DNA of 64,000 bases from Gordius sp. MW1. Lineage: Eukaryota > Nematomorpha > Gordioida > Gordea > Gordiidae. The DNA lies in the NCBI GenBank assembly GCA_964036665.1, contig OZ038531.1, positions 5,146,168 to 5,210,167 of the forward strand, read 5' to 3'. Shown one piece after another: positions 35,301 through 44,900 of the stretch; the stretch's first letter is position 1; the number at the start of each line of letters is the position of its first letter. The notes beneath the pieces are model-generated. The model saw nothing but the letters and a program-made list of their open reading frames with translations, did not search any database and was not told the DNA's origin. The position numbers and the translations under genes were made by a program.

Positions 35301-37001
35301 TCCTGGCCTTTTTGACGCAATCGTCGGATATGGTTACGGCCTGGCCGGCCGCGGTTTTAAAACCGTTGAAAGCTTCTAATCGAGCTTTAAGCTTATCCGG
35401 AGAAAAAAGTGTTCTTTTACATGATATTTTAGCCGGGCTCTTCACAACTGTTTCAGGCTTAATTCCGTTTAAAGATTCTCCTTGCGTCTTATGAAATACA
35501 ATATTTTCTTGTGAGTTGAGCTGAATTTTAGGCCTGCTACTGGGGGAAAAAGCGTTTTGTGAAAAGGGAGACGTGGCAAACAATGATTCGAGTTCACAGT
35601 TTCCCAGTATATCCTCCATGTTGGACATTTGCTTTACTGCCTTGTCTTCCGATTGCCTCATGCTGCATGCGAAAGGGGATGAGAAGAGAGAAGATAAATC
35701 GCATAACGCTAAATCCCGTTCCAAAAATTGTTCCTCGTTCAAAATCTTATTAATTTTTGCCTTGCCTCGACTTTCGCTCTTAGCGTTTATGCTGAAAGTT
35801 TGATCGCAAAATGTGGGTGTCATTTTAGAGAGGGAAAATATGCCAGATGAATCTTCACGATCCCCACTAAATGATTCTAGCATTGCATTATGATCTTCTG
35901 GGAAAGGAGTGCTAGTTCTTGAGGATGGCAATTTACATAATTTTTGTCTTTTAGGAATAATTCCTAATTCCATATCTCCATTTGCACCAATTTTATCTAA
36001 ATGAATTAAACGTAAAATTATATTATCTGGGTGGATAAATTCAAAATCTTGATTACTTATATGCTCAAGAAGAGAAGTGTCCTCAATGTATATTGGATGT
36101 TTGTTATAAATGGCAATAACTTTGGATTTTGAATAATGTTTATTGATCTGTGCAAGAGTCAATACAAGTGAGTTGAGTGATATTGAACTTAAACCTAAAA
36201 TTTAATGTAAAGTGTATATTGACAACTTAAAATATTACATGGCATAAATTCAAGCTGCAAATTTTTAAATAAAAGCTAAAAGTTTGATTAATAATTCATA
36301 TATTGTCCATATATTTTAAATTATTTGAAAAATTTAAGTACAAAATTTATAAAAGCACATTGCAATACAATTAAGTGGACAATTAAAAAATGAATATTTT
36401 GATTTACTAATTTTGCATTCTAGGGCCTGGGATACCAGATAATGTGTCAAAATATTGATATACAAATTGGAACTGAATACAAATTCCATCAAATCAAATA
36501 CTATTTTTATCCCCATATCTAAACAGCATGTATAATGGCATAACTAAATAATTTATTTATCACCAGATGAGCTTGATTCATAAAATGATCTTATTTTTTT
36601 AATATCAGTTTGCATTGTATGATATTGACCTAAGTTTCGAACATCTAATGGTGTAGATAATGTTTTGGGTTTTATAGGCTGAGTGTTTTTTATTAGAGGA
36701 GTTGAATGTAACAATTTTGGAGATTTTTCTGGATTAAAAAATATTGGTGATAGGTTCCAGAGGTCTTCATCTATATTGCTCTAATAATAATAACTCAATA
36801 ACATGCTATAATAATGTTACTTGACTTTGAGATAAGTTTGTATCATGTATAAAATTAGATGGTGTTTTAAACTTAGAATCCCATTTAATGGATGAATTAC
36901 TAAAACTTTTTTAAACGTAAATTTTATGTTAAATAAACTTACTTGCATATATATTTTAAACGAATTGGAGTAATTTCAAAATGTGTTGTCCTAGAGGGCA
37001 T
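23036..37001 (-). CDS. BRCA2: BRCA2 homologue, complete spliced gene (17 exons)
   Basis: BRCA2 loads RAD51 onto single-stranded DNA in homologous recombination. Exons (minus strand, 5' to 3'): 37001-36943, 36899-36821, 36780-36564, 36194-34310, 34240-34066, 33164-32938, 32062-31883, 30928-30796, 30107-29907, 28922-28740, 27723-27603, 27506-27415, 26845-26537, 25841-25596, 25001-24816, 24504-24346, 23335-23036. All junctions are GT-AG in matching phase; the sum, 4752 nt, gives 1583 residues. Order: N-terminal PALB2-type region (1-118), four BRC repeats (F397, F478, F543, F632), DNA-binding domain with helical domain and three OB folds (806 to about 1470), and a C-terminal tail. Human BRCA2 is about twice as long with eight BRC repeats. 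The tower inserted in OB2 is greatly shortened. Exon edges are by eye; short exons could shift by a few bases. Confidence 0.93.
23880..24260. repeat. Degenerate GGGCCGGGC-rich repeat in a BRCA2 intron
   Basis: A stretch with tgcccgaacccc, gcccgcccggcc, gacgggccgggac and ggtcgggcttttctggtc, in otherwise AT-rich intron 16. Similar phrases recur at 26300-26335, 33580-33895 and 46295-46330 (cgggcttttctggt), so this is a dispersed old repeat. Its ends and class are unclear. Confidence 0.5.
24346..25841 (-). CDS. BRCA2: BRCA2 exons 14-16: OB3
   Basis: Exons 25841-25596 (IYDPIQYDSL ... EIDVIGYVIHI ... YVYLLCPGDHILSLKF), 25001-24816 (LAACSNLLYCHS ... SQSFITFANATN) and 24504-24346 (AAFLVQGKKMLSVYM). 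They follow the human OB3 in order (EVDLIGFVVSV, FVYLSDECYNLLAIKFW, LIAASNLQW, LTLFAGDFSVFSA). All junctions are phase 0. Intron 15 contains an imperfect direct repeat of about 95 bp (24552-24645 and 24687-24780). Confidence 0.9.
26537..26845 (-). CDS. BRCA2: BRCA2 exon 13: OB2
   Basis: 103 codons in phase on both sides. VRVADL ... YQVTIYKPSEDM ... FKFGSVVVAFNLG corresponds to the human KLRIVSY ... ILSIWRPSSDL ... KRYRIYHL stretch of OB2. The exon ends ..EIVQTG with donor GT at 26536; IYDP of exon 14 follows. Confidence 0.87.
27415..27723 (-). CDS. BRCA2: BRCA2 exons 11-12: shortened tower region
   Basis: Exons 27723-27603 and 27506-27415 encode residues 1114-1184. YMVKYDNG follows YPLL directly and matches the human WMEK.. 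entry into OB2; ..SSITPVFK joins VRVADL in exon 13 and matches the human segment that returns from the tower. Only about 71 residues lie in between, where I recall about 140 in human, so the long helical stalk and three-helix tip appear to be missing. Confidence 0.8.
28269..28700. repeat. Dispersed element with CATAGACT..GACTGC ends, copy A
   Basis: Begins catagactagatagactgcc and ends gagcagtctacgtagtctag, an imperfect inverted repeat. Near the left end is accattttccgccattttcaa. The related copy at 40944-41375 shares both ends, the accattttgatgtg.. motif and the catatg..catgagcagtct right end. A partial copy lies at 63012-63140. Probably a DNA-transposon MITE. This copy is in BRCA2 intron 10. 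Confidence 0.6.
28740..30928 (-). CDS. BRCA2: BRCA2 exons 8-10: end of helical domain and OB1
   Basis: Exons 30928-30796 (ITERDDTPGKTMILLVSDI), 30107-29907 (LELSDGWYSLRCHID ... GSMEAYTPLE) and 28922-28740 (INANSTRRAKWDTKLGY ... VVVKTYPLL). These follow the human OB1 motifs in order. The introns hold a MITE (30303-30447) and a TAGTGTTG-family tip (29743-29801). Confidence 0.93.
29743..29801. repeat. Tip of a TAGTGTTG-family MITE
   Basis: aaacagaccaaaggggtcgaccaagcgaaacccagccgttttacaacacta matches the right end of the copy at 58831-59035. The left part is not recognisable. It lies in BRCA2 intron 9, about 100 bp below exon 9. Confidence 0.6.
30303..30447 (-). mobile_element. hAT-type MITE in BRCA2 intron 8
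   Basis: Begins ttaggcgtagttagggg and ends cctggctacgcccctg, in minus orientation with the ggcagggaggggcggctgcc interior. The CCCCTG end is closer to a CAGGGG hAT terminus than the usual CCCATG. Confidence 0.85.
31190..31600. repeat. Imperfect foldback repeat in BRCA2 intron 7
   Basis: aaaatcaaccggcaaactatt (31326 on) pairs with the inverse complement of aatttgcctgttgatttta (31528 on), around a middle with accgattaatttgcaagtt and agcaactatgacatcaaata. The middle and right part recur at 60178-60355 in a fizzy-related intron, so this is a dispersed family. Confidence 0.55.
31883..33164 (-). CDS. BRCA2: BRCA2 exons 6-7: helical domain
   Basis: Exons 33164-32938 and 32062-31883 (residues 806-940). 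The first has DAYGV.TSKDAQDFKVD, matching the YGV..NSKNAESFQF region of the human helical domain. The second has TPGVDENLM and then NHYRWIVWKLAAME (904 on), which is nearly invariant in BRCA2 and is the best single proof of identity. In vertebrates this domain also binds DSS1. Confidence 0.93.
34066..34240 (-). CDS. BRCA2: BRCA2 exon 5: linker before the helical domain
   Basis: 58 codons after the exon-4 junction (AK..), including MLGHLYNLKYVSSGLKRISL. The RISL-type segment corresponds to the stretch that precedes the helical domain in human BRCA2. Acceptor ttttgtag, donor AAT|GTAAAA. Confidence 0.78.
34310..36194 (-). CDS. BRCA2: BRCA2 exon 4: BRC repeats
   Basis: A large 1885-bp exon (residues 119-746), comparable to the big BRC exon of vertebrates. 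Four BRC repeats are visible, each with the F-x-x-A RAD51-binding core followed by a basic/hydrophobic helix: FKTAAGQ (F397), FKTASGD (F478), FMSAAGK (F543) and FQSAAGK (F632), the last three ending in ..AKKLL, ..AKVFM and ..AKELM. The acceptor at 36196-36195 (ttttag) keeps phase with exon 3. The donor is a weaker AA|GTTAAT (GT at 34309). Confidence 0.92.
36564..37001 (-). CDS. BRCA2: BRCA2 exons 1-3: N-terminal region
   Basis: Exons 37001-36943, 36899-36821 and 36780-36564 encode residues 1-118. The start ATG (37001-36999) opens MPSRTTHFEI, close to the human N-terminus (MP..FFEI). W26 in SIKWDSKF fits the tryptophan of the human PALB2-binding segment. FKTP and the later HSTPLIK (residues 71-77) resemble two human motifs; in human BRCA2 the STP threonine (T77) is a CDK1 site that docks PLK1. 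Donors are GTAAGT (36942), GTAACA (36820) and GTGATA (36563). Confidence 0.85.
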
Positions 37002-39373
37002 ATTAAAAGATTCACAAAAATGGCTATTTGAATGCAAATATGATCCATCATATTCCATGAAAAAATTTAAATATTCGCACAAGCAGACGATTTTTGCGTG
37101 GGAAAATATATATCGAAATTATATATTAATTAAGGTGCCCTATCAACTCGCCAAAAACTATCCAGACGAATTCACCCTGAGATATTAACGAACTTCTCTC
37201 AATTATCATAAAGAAGGCCCTAAATTAACTATCTTTTATAATAATTATCAATTTTATCATAAAAAATATTTAAATTACAATTTTCATCCAAAAATGAATG
37301 ATTAATGTGATTGTTAGGGGATAATTTTTAAATGGGGGGACATCTTTTAACATTGGGACATTCAATTCGGCAAGATGATTTTCGGCAAGTTGACGGGACA
37401 CCATTATTTTTTACATATAGGACACTGGTTGCTCATTTGACGGCATTAACAAAATATATAACGTCTTCTCCAGCCCACAAAATTCTAATATAAACTTAAC
37501 CTGTATTTCAAAGATTATTTGAACTTAATTGTACATCCCCAATAACACAAAAAAAAGTAGGCAATAATAGGAGAAGTAAGTTCATCACACAACGTGTTGC
37601 TTCGGCTCCAAACATTTGTTACTACAATATTTGTATTATGCCTAGTGGCAAATATCTTTAAAGCATACAATTCAACTAGGATTAATATATTTTTTAGGAA
37701 ATTTTAGGATATTGAATAGATAAGTATTGTAAATTTGGGTAACATACTATTAAGTAAATATTCAAAACATAAAATTGTTCTCGTTTTTTTAAAGATCGCT
37801 TAGGGTTTTATAATTATAAGATGAGTTACTGACCAACAGTTGCCTTAGATCATATAACGCCACTTAATCTTCTAAAATAAGGAATAAATAATTCAAACAT
37901 TCCAGAAAATTGCTCTCCATTCACAATATAAGAAACTTAAGCAGGTGTATTTTAAATATTTATATTTTCCATCTCATTGGGAGTACTCGAAGACCTTAAG
38001 TGGCATCACATTTTACTATGAAAGCTAATAATACAAATACATTGGAATTGCATTAGATTATAACTACACACTAAAGGCTTGACTGAGAGATGCAAAGTAT
38101 GTTATAAATATGAAAAAAGACACAGTTTGTTAGCACTTGTTTTATAGATATTATGATATAAACTGAAGAAATGAACCATTTAAATTACAAATCTGAATTA
38201 AGGAATCACAGCATTTAAATATATAAAAACAATTTCTTATGGATTGTAGTGCGGGGCATAAAAAATTATCACACTAACGAATAAAAATGCCAATTTCAAA
38301 TCAGCATTTTAACATTAGTGCTTCCTAGTTTAAAATTTTTTGAAGAAGTAATATTACTAATTGACCCCCTTTAAAGTTTGATTCGACGTAAATGCGCGCA
38401 AATAACACAGGTCTACTAAAAAGACCATCCCAAAATCGGACTCATAATTCTGATAGGGAATTTTGCACTGAGCAATAATATGTTTTTAGTTTTTTTCGAA
38501 AACTACCAGTTTTTTAGATAAGCGCGGTTGAAGGTGCAAAAAATGCCCATTTTAACCTTTTTTGAGGCTATTGCTAAGGCATTTTTGATTTATACTAAAA
38601 AAATATAAATTTATTCCTGTTGATTCAAGTTTTACTTGTAGATCCATTATTTTGATCTTTTGTTTCACCACCATATTTAAATTTATTCGAGTTTAAGCGA
38701 ACCCTTTCCCCTTATCAAAATTCGTCCAACTATATCTGAAAAACGGAGTACATACTACGTACGCCCAATGCATCACTCTATCCCTTCATCTAATCTCCGT
38801 GCGTGGCTAGATATGAGAGGAGAAATAGAGAGTTAGTCGAACGTTTATGTTTGAGGTTAGCTAACGATGGCTAAAGAAAATATGGAGAAGTGCTAGGCTT
38901 TTCTTGGCCAAATTCATATTATCTTATGATATGGTAACTTATAAATTATCAATAATGTTAAGAATTATTTTGCCACAAATATTAGGCTATATCTTTTTTG
39001 TTTCTACCGAAGTAATAAATTTTATTGACTGCTAAAGGAAAAATTAAAAGCGAGCAAACAATAATTTATAAAAAAAACGATTTTTAATGAAGGATAAACC
39101 ACTAGGAAGCTTATTCAAAATACCCTAGCGAACTTTTATCATTTATAATGCTGTCCCAGAAATATCCTTATATTAATAATCTTCAAACAAATTTAAAAGT
39201 TTAAAAGTAGGTGTTATAATTATTGAATTTTAGATCCATCGTCAAATGCATTTTTAGATTAAAATTTTTTAAACTTAGTTAGGGATTACTAAAAAGTCCC
39301 GAGATAAGTTTTTATTCACGACTTCGATAAAAGAGATGTAAATATAATAAAAATGTGAGAGTATGTATGATCT
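37002..39373. other. No recognisable gene between BRCA2 and the transporter
   Basis: BRCA2 starts at 37001 and the transporter ends at 39374, both on the minus strand, so this holds the BRCA2 promoter and the transporter's 3' region. A plus-strand open frame of 81 codons at 36943-37188 overlaps BRCA2 exon 1 in antisense and has no motif. Nothing else is recognisable. Confidence 0.5.
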
Positions 39374-41914
39374 TCATTGCAAATCTTTTAGGGTTTGTGG
39401 TAACGCTTTATCTTTCGTATCTGGAAGAAAGGTGACAGAAATGCTTGATAGTAGACAAAACAGGATGAGTAAACATGGAAGATACACTTTGTTGTAATTT
39501 GCCTAAAACACAAATTTACGTAAATACAAAGAAATATAATTAAAGTCTAAATATTATAAAAAAAGATTAATTTACAACATTTCTAGATTTTTAAACTTAT
39601 AAAATAAACAAAAAGAAGAGAGTATAATTTTGCAGATAAAAAACTTTTCTTCTACCTACTGTACTGTTAGTAATATTTTTAACGTCCAAAAAATAGTATT
39701 TTAAAGCATAAAAAGTTACTAGATAAGCGAGAAATGGAGATATCATAAATCCAATGCGGTTGATTGCGTTGTTGAATCCGTAACCCGTGTTTCTAAACAT
39801 TAAAAGCTCTCGTTTAAAAATTTGTAAATATTAAGGATTTTTAATTTTATAATAATACGAAAAGAGGTGTGTTAGGTATAAATAAAATTATAAATTATTA
39901 TTTAAGAAAATTAAAGAAATAAATTTCAAAATATAATAAATGATATGAGGAAACCTTATGTAAGTGGGATATAATTCGGACACGTATAGTGATATCACGG
40001 CTAATATGGAACTTGATATACATCTTCCTATGAGGTACAAACCCACATCAAAATATTTTTTCGTGGCGATGTTATCTATTCAAATAGAGAAATATATTAA
40101 AATTACCAACTAAATTGAGTCTTTAATATATATGAAATTTTATAATCATTGAATATTATACAGATAAGTATCCGGTATTTATATCGAGAACAAATATACA
40201 AATATTGGAACCAATTTAATTATCAAAAATGTTGAAAATTGCGACCCATTTTTTTCAAATTTCTACCACAAGCCCAATTAGACTTTAGGTGGGATTCAGT
40301 CTAGGTGACCATGGGCGTGGCCACGAGATTTAGAGGGGACAATAATGATTTAGGGAGGGGCAAAATAATATTTTTTGAATTTTTAGTTATAACTATATTT
40401 AATTTTGAAAAAAATTTGGATCCAGAAGGGGGGGGCAGCCGCCCCTCCCTGCCACCCCCTGGCTACGCCCATGTAGGTGATCCTTATTTTTGGCCCGCTC
40501 AATCAAATAACTTGTTTAATCTTTTTATAGGCTTATTTTAGTAATACATGGCGTTATATAGGTTAGAACCTCGCAGTTTAGAATCGCATTTAAGCCTATG
40601 CCTCCTAGACCTTAAATATGTTCCACTATTTATAAGTGATGAGATGTTTAAGAATTTCGCGCAATGTTAACAAAAATATCTACCCTTTGAAAATTGAATA
40701 AAGCGATTTATTATAGTTGTGGGTAGATAATTATTTAGCAATCATCATTATAAAATATACGCAAAATTTGTAAATACTATTGTAAAAAGAGTTTAGGAAC
40801 ATACATAAAAAAAAGTTTATTACCAATTCCCACGTGCTCGACTGCAATTCTAATCAAGAGGGTCGAAATGCATATCACATTGAACATAATTATTGGTTTT
40901 CTTCTCCCTATCCTAAAGATAAAACAAAATACTTAAGTGTAAACATAGACTGCTCATCAACGCACAAAATGTGTACCCTTTTTTCCACCATTTTGATGTG
41001 AACATGGTAAAGTGGTGATCATATAGAAATTAGAAATTTTCGCAAATTGAATAATTTTAAAAAGGTAAATAAAAAAATATTGAATCGGTAAGGTATCAAA
41101 AACAGCATTTTAAAATTAATATCATTTACACAATACATAAAAATTAAAAACTGCGATTAAAGTTTGTTTAAAAATATGCGTTATCAATATTTTGTATAAT
41201 ATTATTATTGACCTTCGTTTTAATTTATAAATCAGTGCAGAAGGTAAATTGACTGTTGTTATAAGGCAAAATTACATGGTTAAAATACACCAGTTGCTCT
41301 CTTCAAAATGGAGGAAAATTTGACACACAATTAACCATATGCAACATATGGCATGAGCAGTCTGTATAGTCTATGAGTATAAATCATCAAAATAACATTT
41401 ATAAAAATCTCTCAAATGTCCATACAATTCCTTAAGTCATACAAAATGTTTTAAAAATTTCAATATATGGGGATTTTAAAAACACAATACTATGCTTTAA
41501 ACTATTATTCTCAATACACAATCAAAATTTATTTAATTTAATATCAAAGGAATGGCGTTAGAGGAAAGGCCTGTTTGAAGGTAAAGCTTAAAAAATGATC
41601 CAAGGGCGTAGGCAGGGGGAGGCAGGGAGCCCTCTAAATCTTTAAAATTTAATAATAGAATTATGGCAAAAATTCGAAAAAATAAATCAATATGTCCCTC
41701 CCTAAATCAATATTGCCCCCCCCCTCTAATTTAAATCCGGCTACGTTGACCATAATTTTAGATTAAAAGAATTGTTTTATACCTTATAGCCCACATGCCA
41801 AGCAAGCTGCCTGGTATTTCGGTTAATCCCATGAGAGCGTAATTAACGTACAAACTACCTGGTAGGATGTGTACGCTAAACGTCAAGGCCATGTGGAATT
41901 GGAACAGGAAAAAA
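39374..41914 (-). CDS. Transporter exons 5-9: TM7-TM12 and C-terminus
   Basis: Exons 41914-41783 (FFLFQFHMALTF ... GLTEIPGSLLGMWAI), 40912-40824 (IGRRKPIIMFNV), 40075-39955 (YLIGRCISSSIL ... LYVSELYPTYIR), 39792-39720 (NTGYGFNNAINRIGFMISPF) and 39502-39374 (VYLPCLLILFCLLSS ... LQ stop). Order and spacing match the second half of SLC22 proteins. Two MITEs lie in introns 5 and 6. Confidence 0.87.
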
Positions 41915-44900
41915 CTAAATTTGTGAACAAATACACCTATTTACAGCATACACAGAAAAAATCATTTTCCAAGCTATTATTCAATAAAATGCTTGCTAAA
42001 ATTTAATTTTTTTTTGTAAATCAAACTACAAATAGCAGTTTAAATCTTTTTTAAATAATTTTGATTAAAATAGAAGAGGTAAAATGTAGGAAATTTTTAG
42101 TTTCAATATATTTTAAATATCTGAGTTGTCCAACAGTATAAAAAAACGTCCATAAATAGAATAATTTTCCATTTCTTGTGCCATCTTATATTAATGTGGT
42201 AATGAATTTGACATTAGTAATTTGACACCAAAAAATAAGCTAATAATATAAACTCAAAAGAATATTATTTTGCCAAAATTCTTAGACAAATGCGTTGATT
42301 ATCAAATTACTATAAACTTTGAGCTTGGTTCCCAGTATTATATTATAAAAATTAAAGAGGTACTATTCATCCTTATAAATTAAAAATGTGCCAATAAAAT
42401 CTCCTAAATCAAGCGAAAGCAACATCATAAGATCTAAAAGGATTTTGAAAGGTTTTGTTTGAAGATTAAAGTCCTAGAAATTATTTATACCAAAAAAGTT
42501 AATGTAATAATATTTGAATGATCCTAAAATGTATTACCTGCAAAATGCAGCCACAAGTGTCCTGTTTAATAGCACAGGATGCCGAAATAAATCCAACATC
42601 GGAAGTTTCTGCTTAAACTTGGACTTTATAACGGCTCTCGAACCTTGATCCAACATTTCAGATTCTCTGCCATTTAAATGATTCGTCGGGGTGGAATTTT
42701 GTTTCATTAGGAGCGGTTCAATGTTATGGGGTTCGTTGAATGATTTCAATTTTTGTGAGATCAAGGCATCCGTAAATGCTTCGTCGCCGGAAAATTTATT
42801 TTCTTTAGCGGCTTTAAGTATAAGTTTGGTAGCTTCAACGATCTTACCCGTATCCATTAGCCAGTATATGGATTCGTCCAGAAATCTGTGCATCGTCATT
42901 TTGATATATTTTTATATTTATTTTCTAATAGCTTCAGATGGATTACATGGTCAGAGCTAGAGGGAGGCAAGAGAGGGCAGCTCACCACTCCTTAAATTCA
43001 AATTCTCTAAATAAAGTTATGGAAAATTTTCAAAAAATCATTATTTTTACCCTCTTAAAACTATTGTTGCCCCCCCCCTCCCCCCCCCCCCCCCCTATTA
43101 ATTCAAAACTTGTCTACGCCCATGATTTTGGCATTGGCAAATATTTAACTGTAAACCTCCTGAAGCCAAAATTAAAAGAACTTACTGCTATTCTAAATTA
43201 TTTAATTAAAATATTTTACCTAGCTTTAAACTGGATATTATACAATATGGTATATCAAGAGGTGCATATTTCAGTAAAATATATCCTCCATTTTAAGAAC
43301 TATATTAGTAAGTAGACCCTTAAATGATAGCTAGAAAATATTCAAAGATAATCAAATATTTGAAACAAATATAGGCAAATTCATAATCCGATATATAGAT
43401 TAAAAATAACTTAATAATTTTATTATAAAAACAATTATATTATAATTGTATTTTTGGCAAATTGTTATAACAAAAAATAATTAAAATTATTGAAATTTAC
43501 GGTATCACTATTAAGTAGGTGGCCATCAAGGCGCCCGTAACTAGTTGTAAGTTGCGCCATTTCACCAATACGTAAGCCAATATGGACAGAGTGACGTAGC
43601 CCAAACTAAACAAAATCGTCCCGAAAACCGTAGCCAAATAGCGTTTGCTCCGAGGCAATAATTCAGCCAGCATAACCATGTGAACGATCATATTACCCTT
43701 TAGATATTAAATTAAAAATTAATAAATCTTTTTATAGATTAATATGAAATTATAACAAGCGAGAAAAGTATTCACTTCCATAATGTAAAAGGAAGTAACT
43801 TTGATCTATGATAAGAAATAAAAAAATCTTTTTAAGTCAGGCGCCTAGCCAAGGGGGCGGCTAACGGAACTTTTCCGTCCCCTTGGCCAAAATTAAATTT
43901 TTTTTTAATTTATAATTAATTTAAATGGGTTTAATTGTTATTATAGTTTATTTGCATAAAAGATTTTTAGACACACATAAGGGGTACCTAAAAACATAAT
44001 CTATACATTTCATTTTTGTAATTCTCCCTATAAACACATGCACCAATGAGCGAAGTTTTTTGACGCTCAGAAGGTTGAAAACGTATTTAAGAAACAATGC
44101 TATGGCCACAAATCGATTAAATGCATGGGCGTACCCAGGTTTTGGATTCGGGGCGGGCAAAACGCTTAAAAGTTTAATTGGGGGAGGGGGGGCAAAACGT
44201 AATTTTTTTTTTAATTTTTAAGGGTTTTTGCATTGAATTTTTTTTCTCGCCATTTAGAAGGGGGGGTGGGCGCTCCCCCCCCCTGGCTACGCCCATGATT
44301 AAATGGATTAGCTTTGTTAACAACTCATCGAGAATTAGCTCCCACTTCTGATGAGATTTTTGATAAAATATCGCAGGGTAAAAGAAAAATAAACATCATT
44401 TAATAACAATTTTCTTCAAGACCCATAACATGGATACCGCGATGTACCCTTATTTCGAATTGATTCATTAGGGAATTCCCGTTTCTGTTTCAGGTAAAAT
44501 TGAATTTTGTGTAAAGAGTATTTGAAAATTAGCTAAAACTTGTTTTTTCTTATCTAAACACCGTTTATTTAGCTGTACTAAAAAATGTCAAGTAAACAGA
44601 TTGAGTGGTTGTATAATTTTGCTTATTAACAACTTGAGAATTTTTTCAACTCCAACTCACATAATTTTGATTTGGTTTCCGCCATTAAAAATTTGACGAA
44701 ACTTTTAGTCAACATGTCTTTAATCTCAACTAAATGACAATATTTTCTGCCAGTTCAATAACTTGCATAAGGTCCATGTCCTTTTTTAAGGTATAAAGCG
44801 ATAGTAAATGCTCTGATTGCTGAAAAGCTGGTTATATAGCGCCTTGAAGAATCGCATATATTGTACGCGAAGTTAATTTTTGTTGCATTATAAATAAAAG

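Noticed and set aside
36943-37188. Plus-strand open frame of 81 codons
   Set aside because: It overlaps BRCA2 exon 1 in antisense, and the BRCA2 start, donor and phase explain that sequence. No motif or splice structure supports a second gene.
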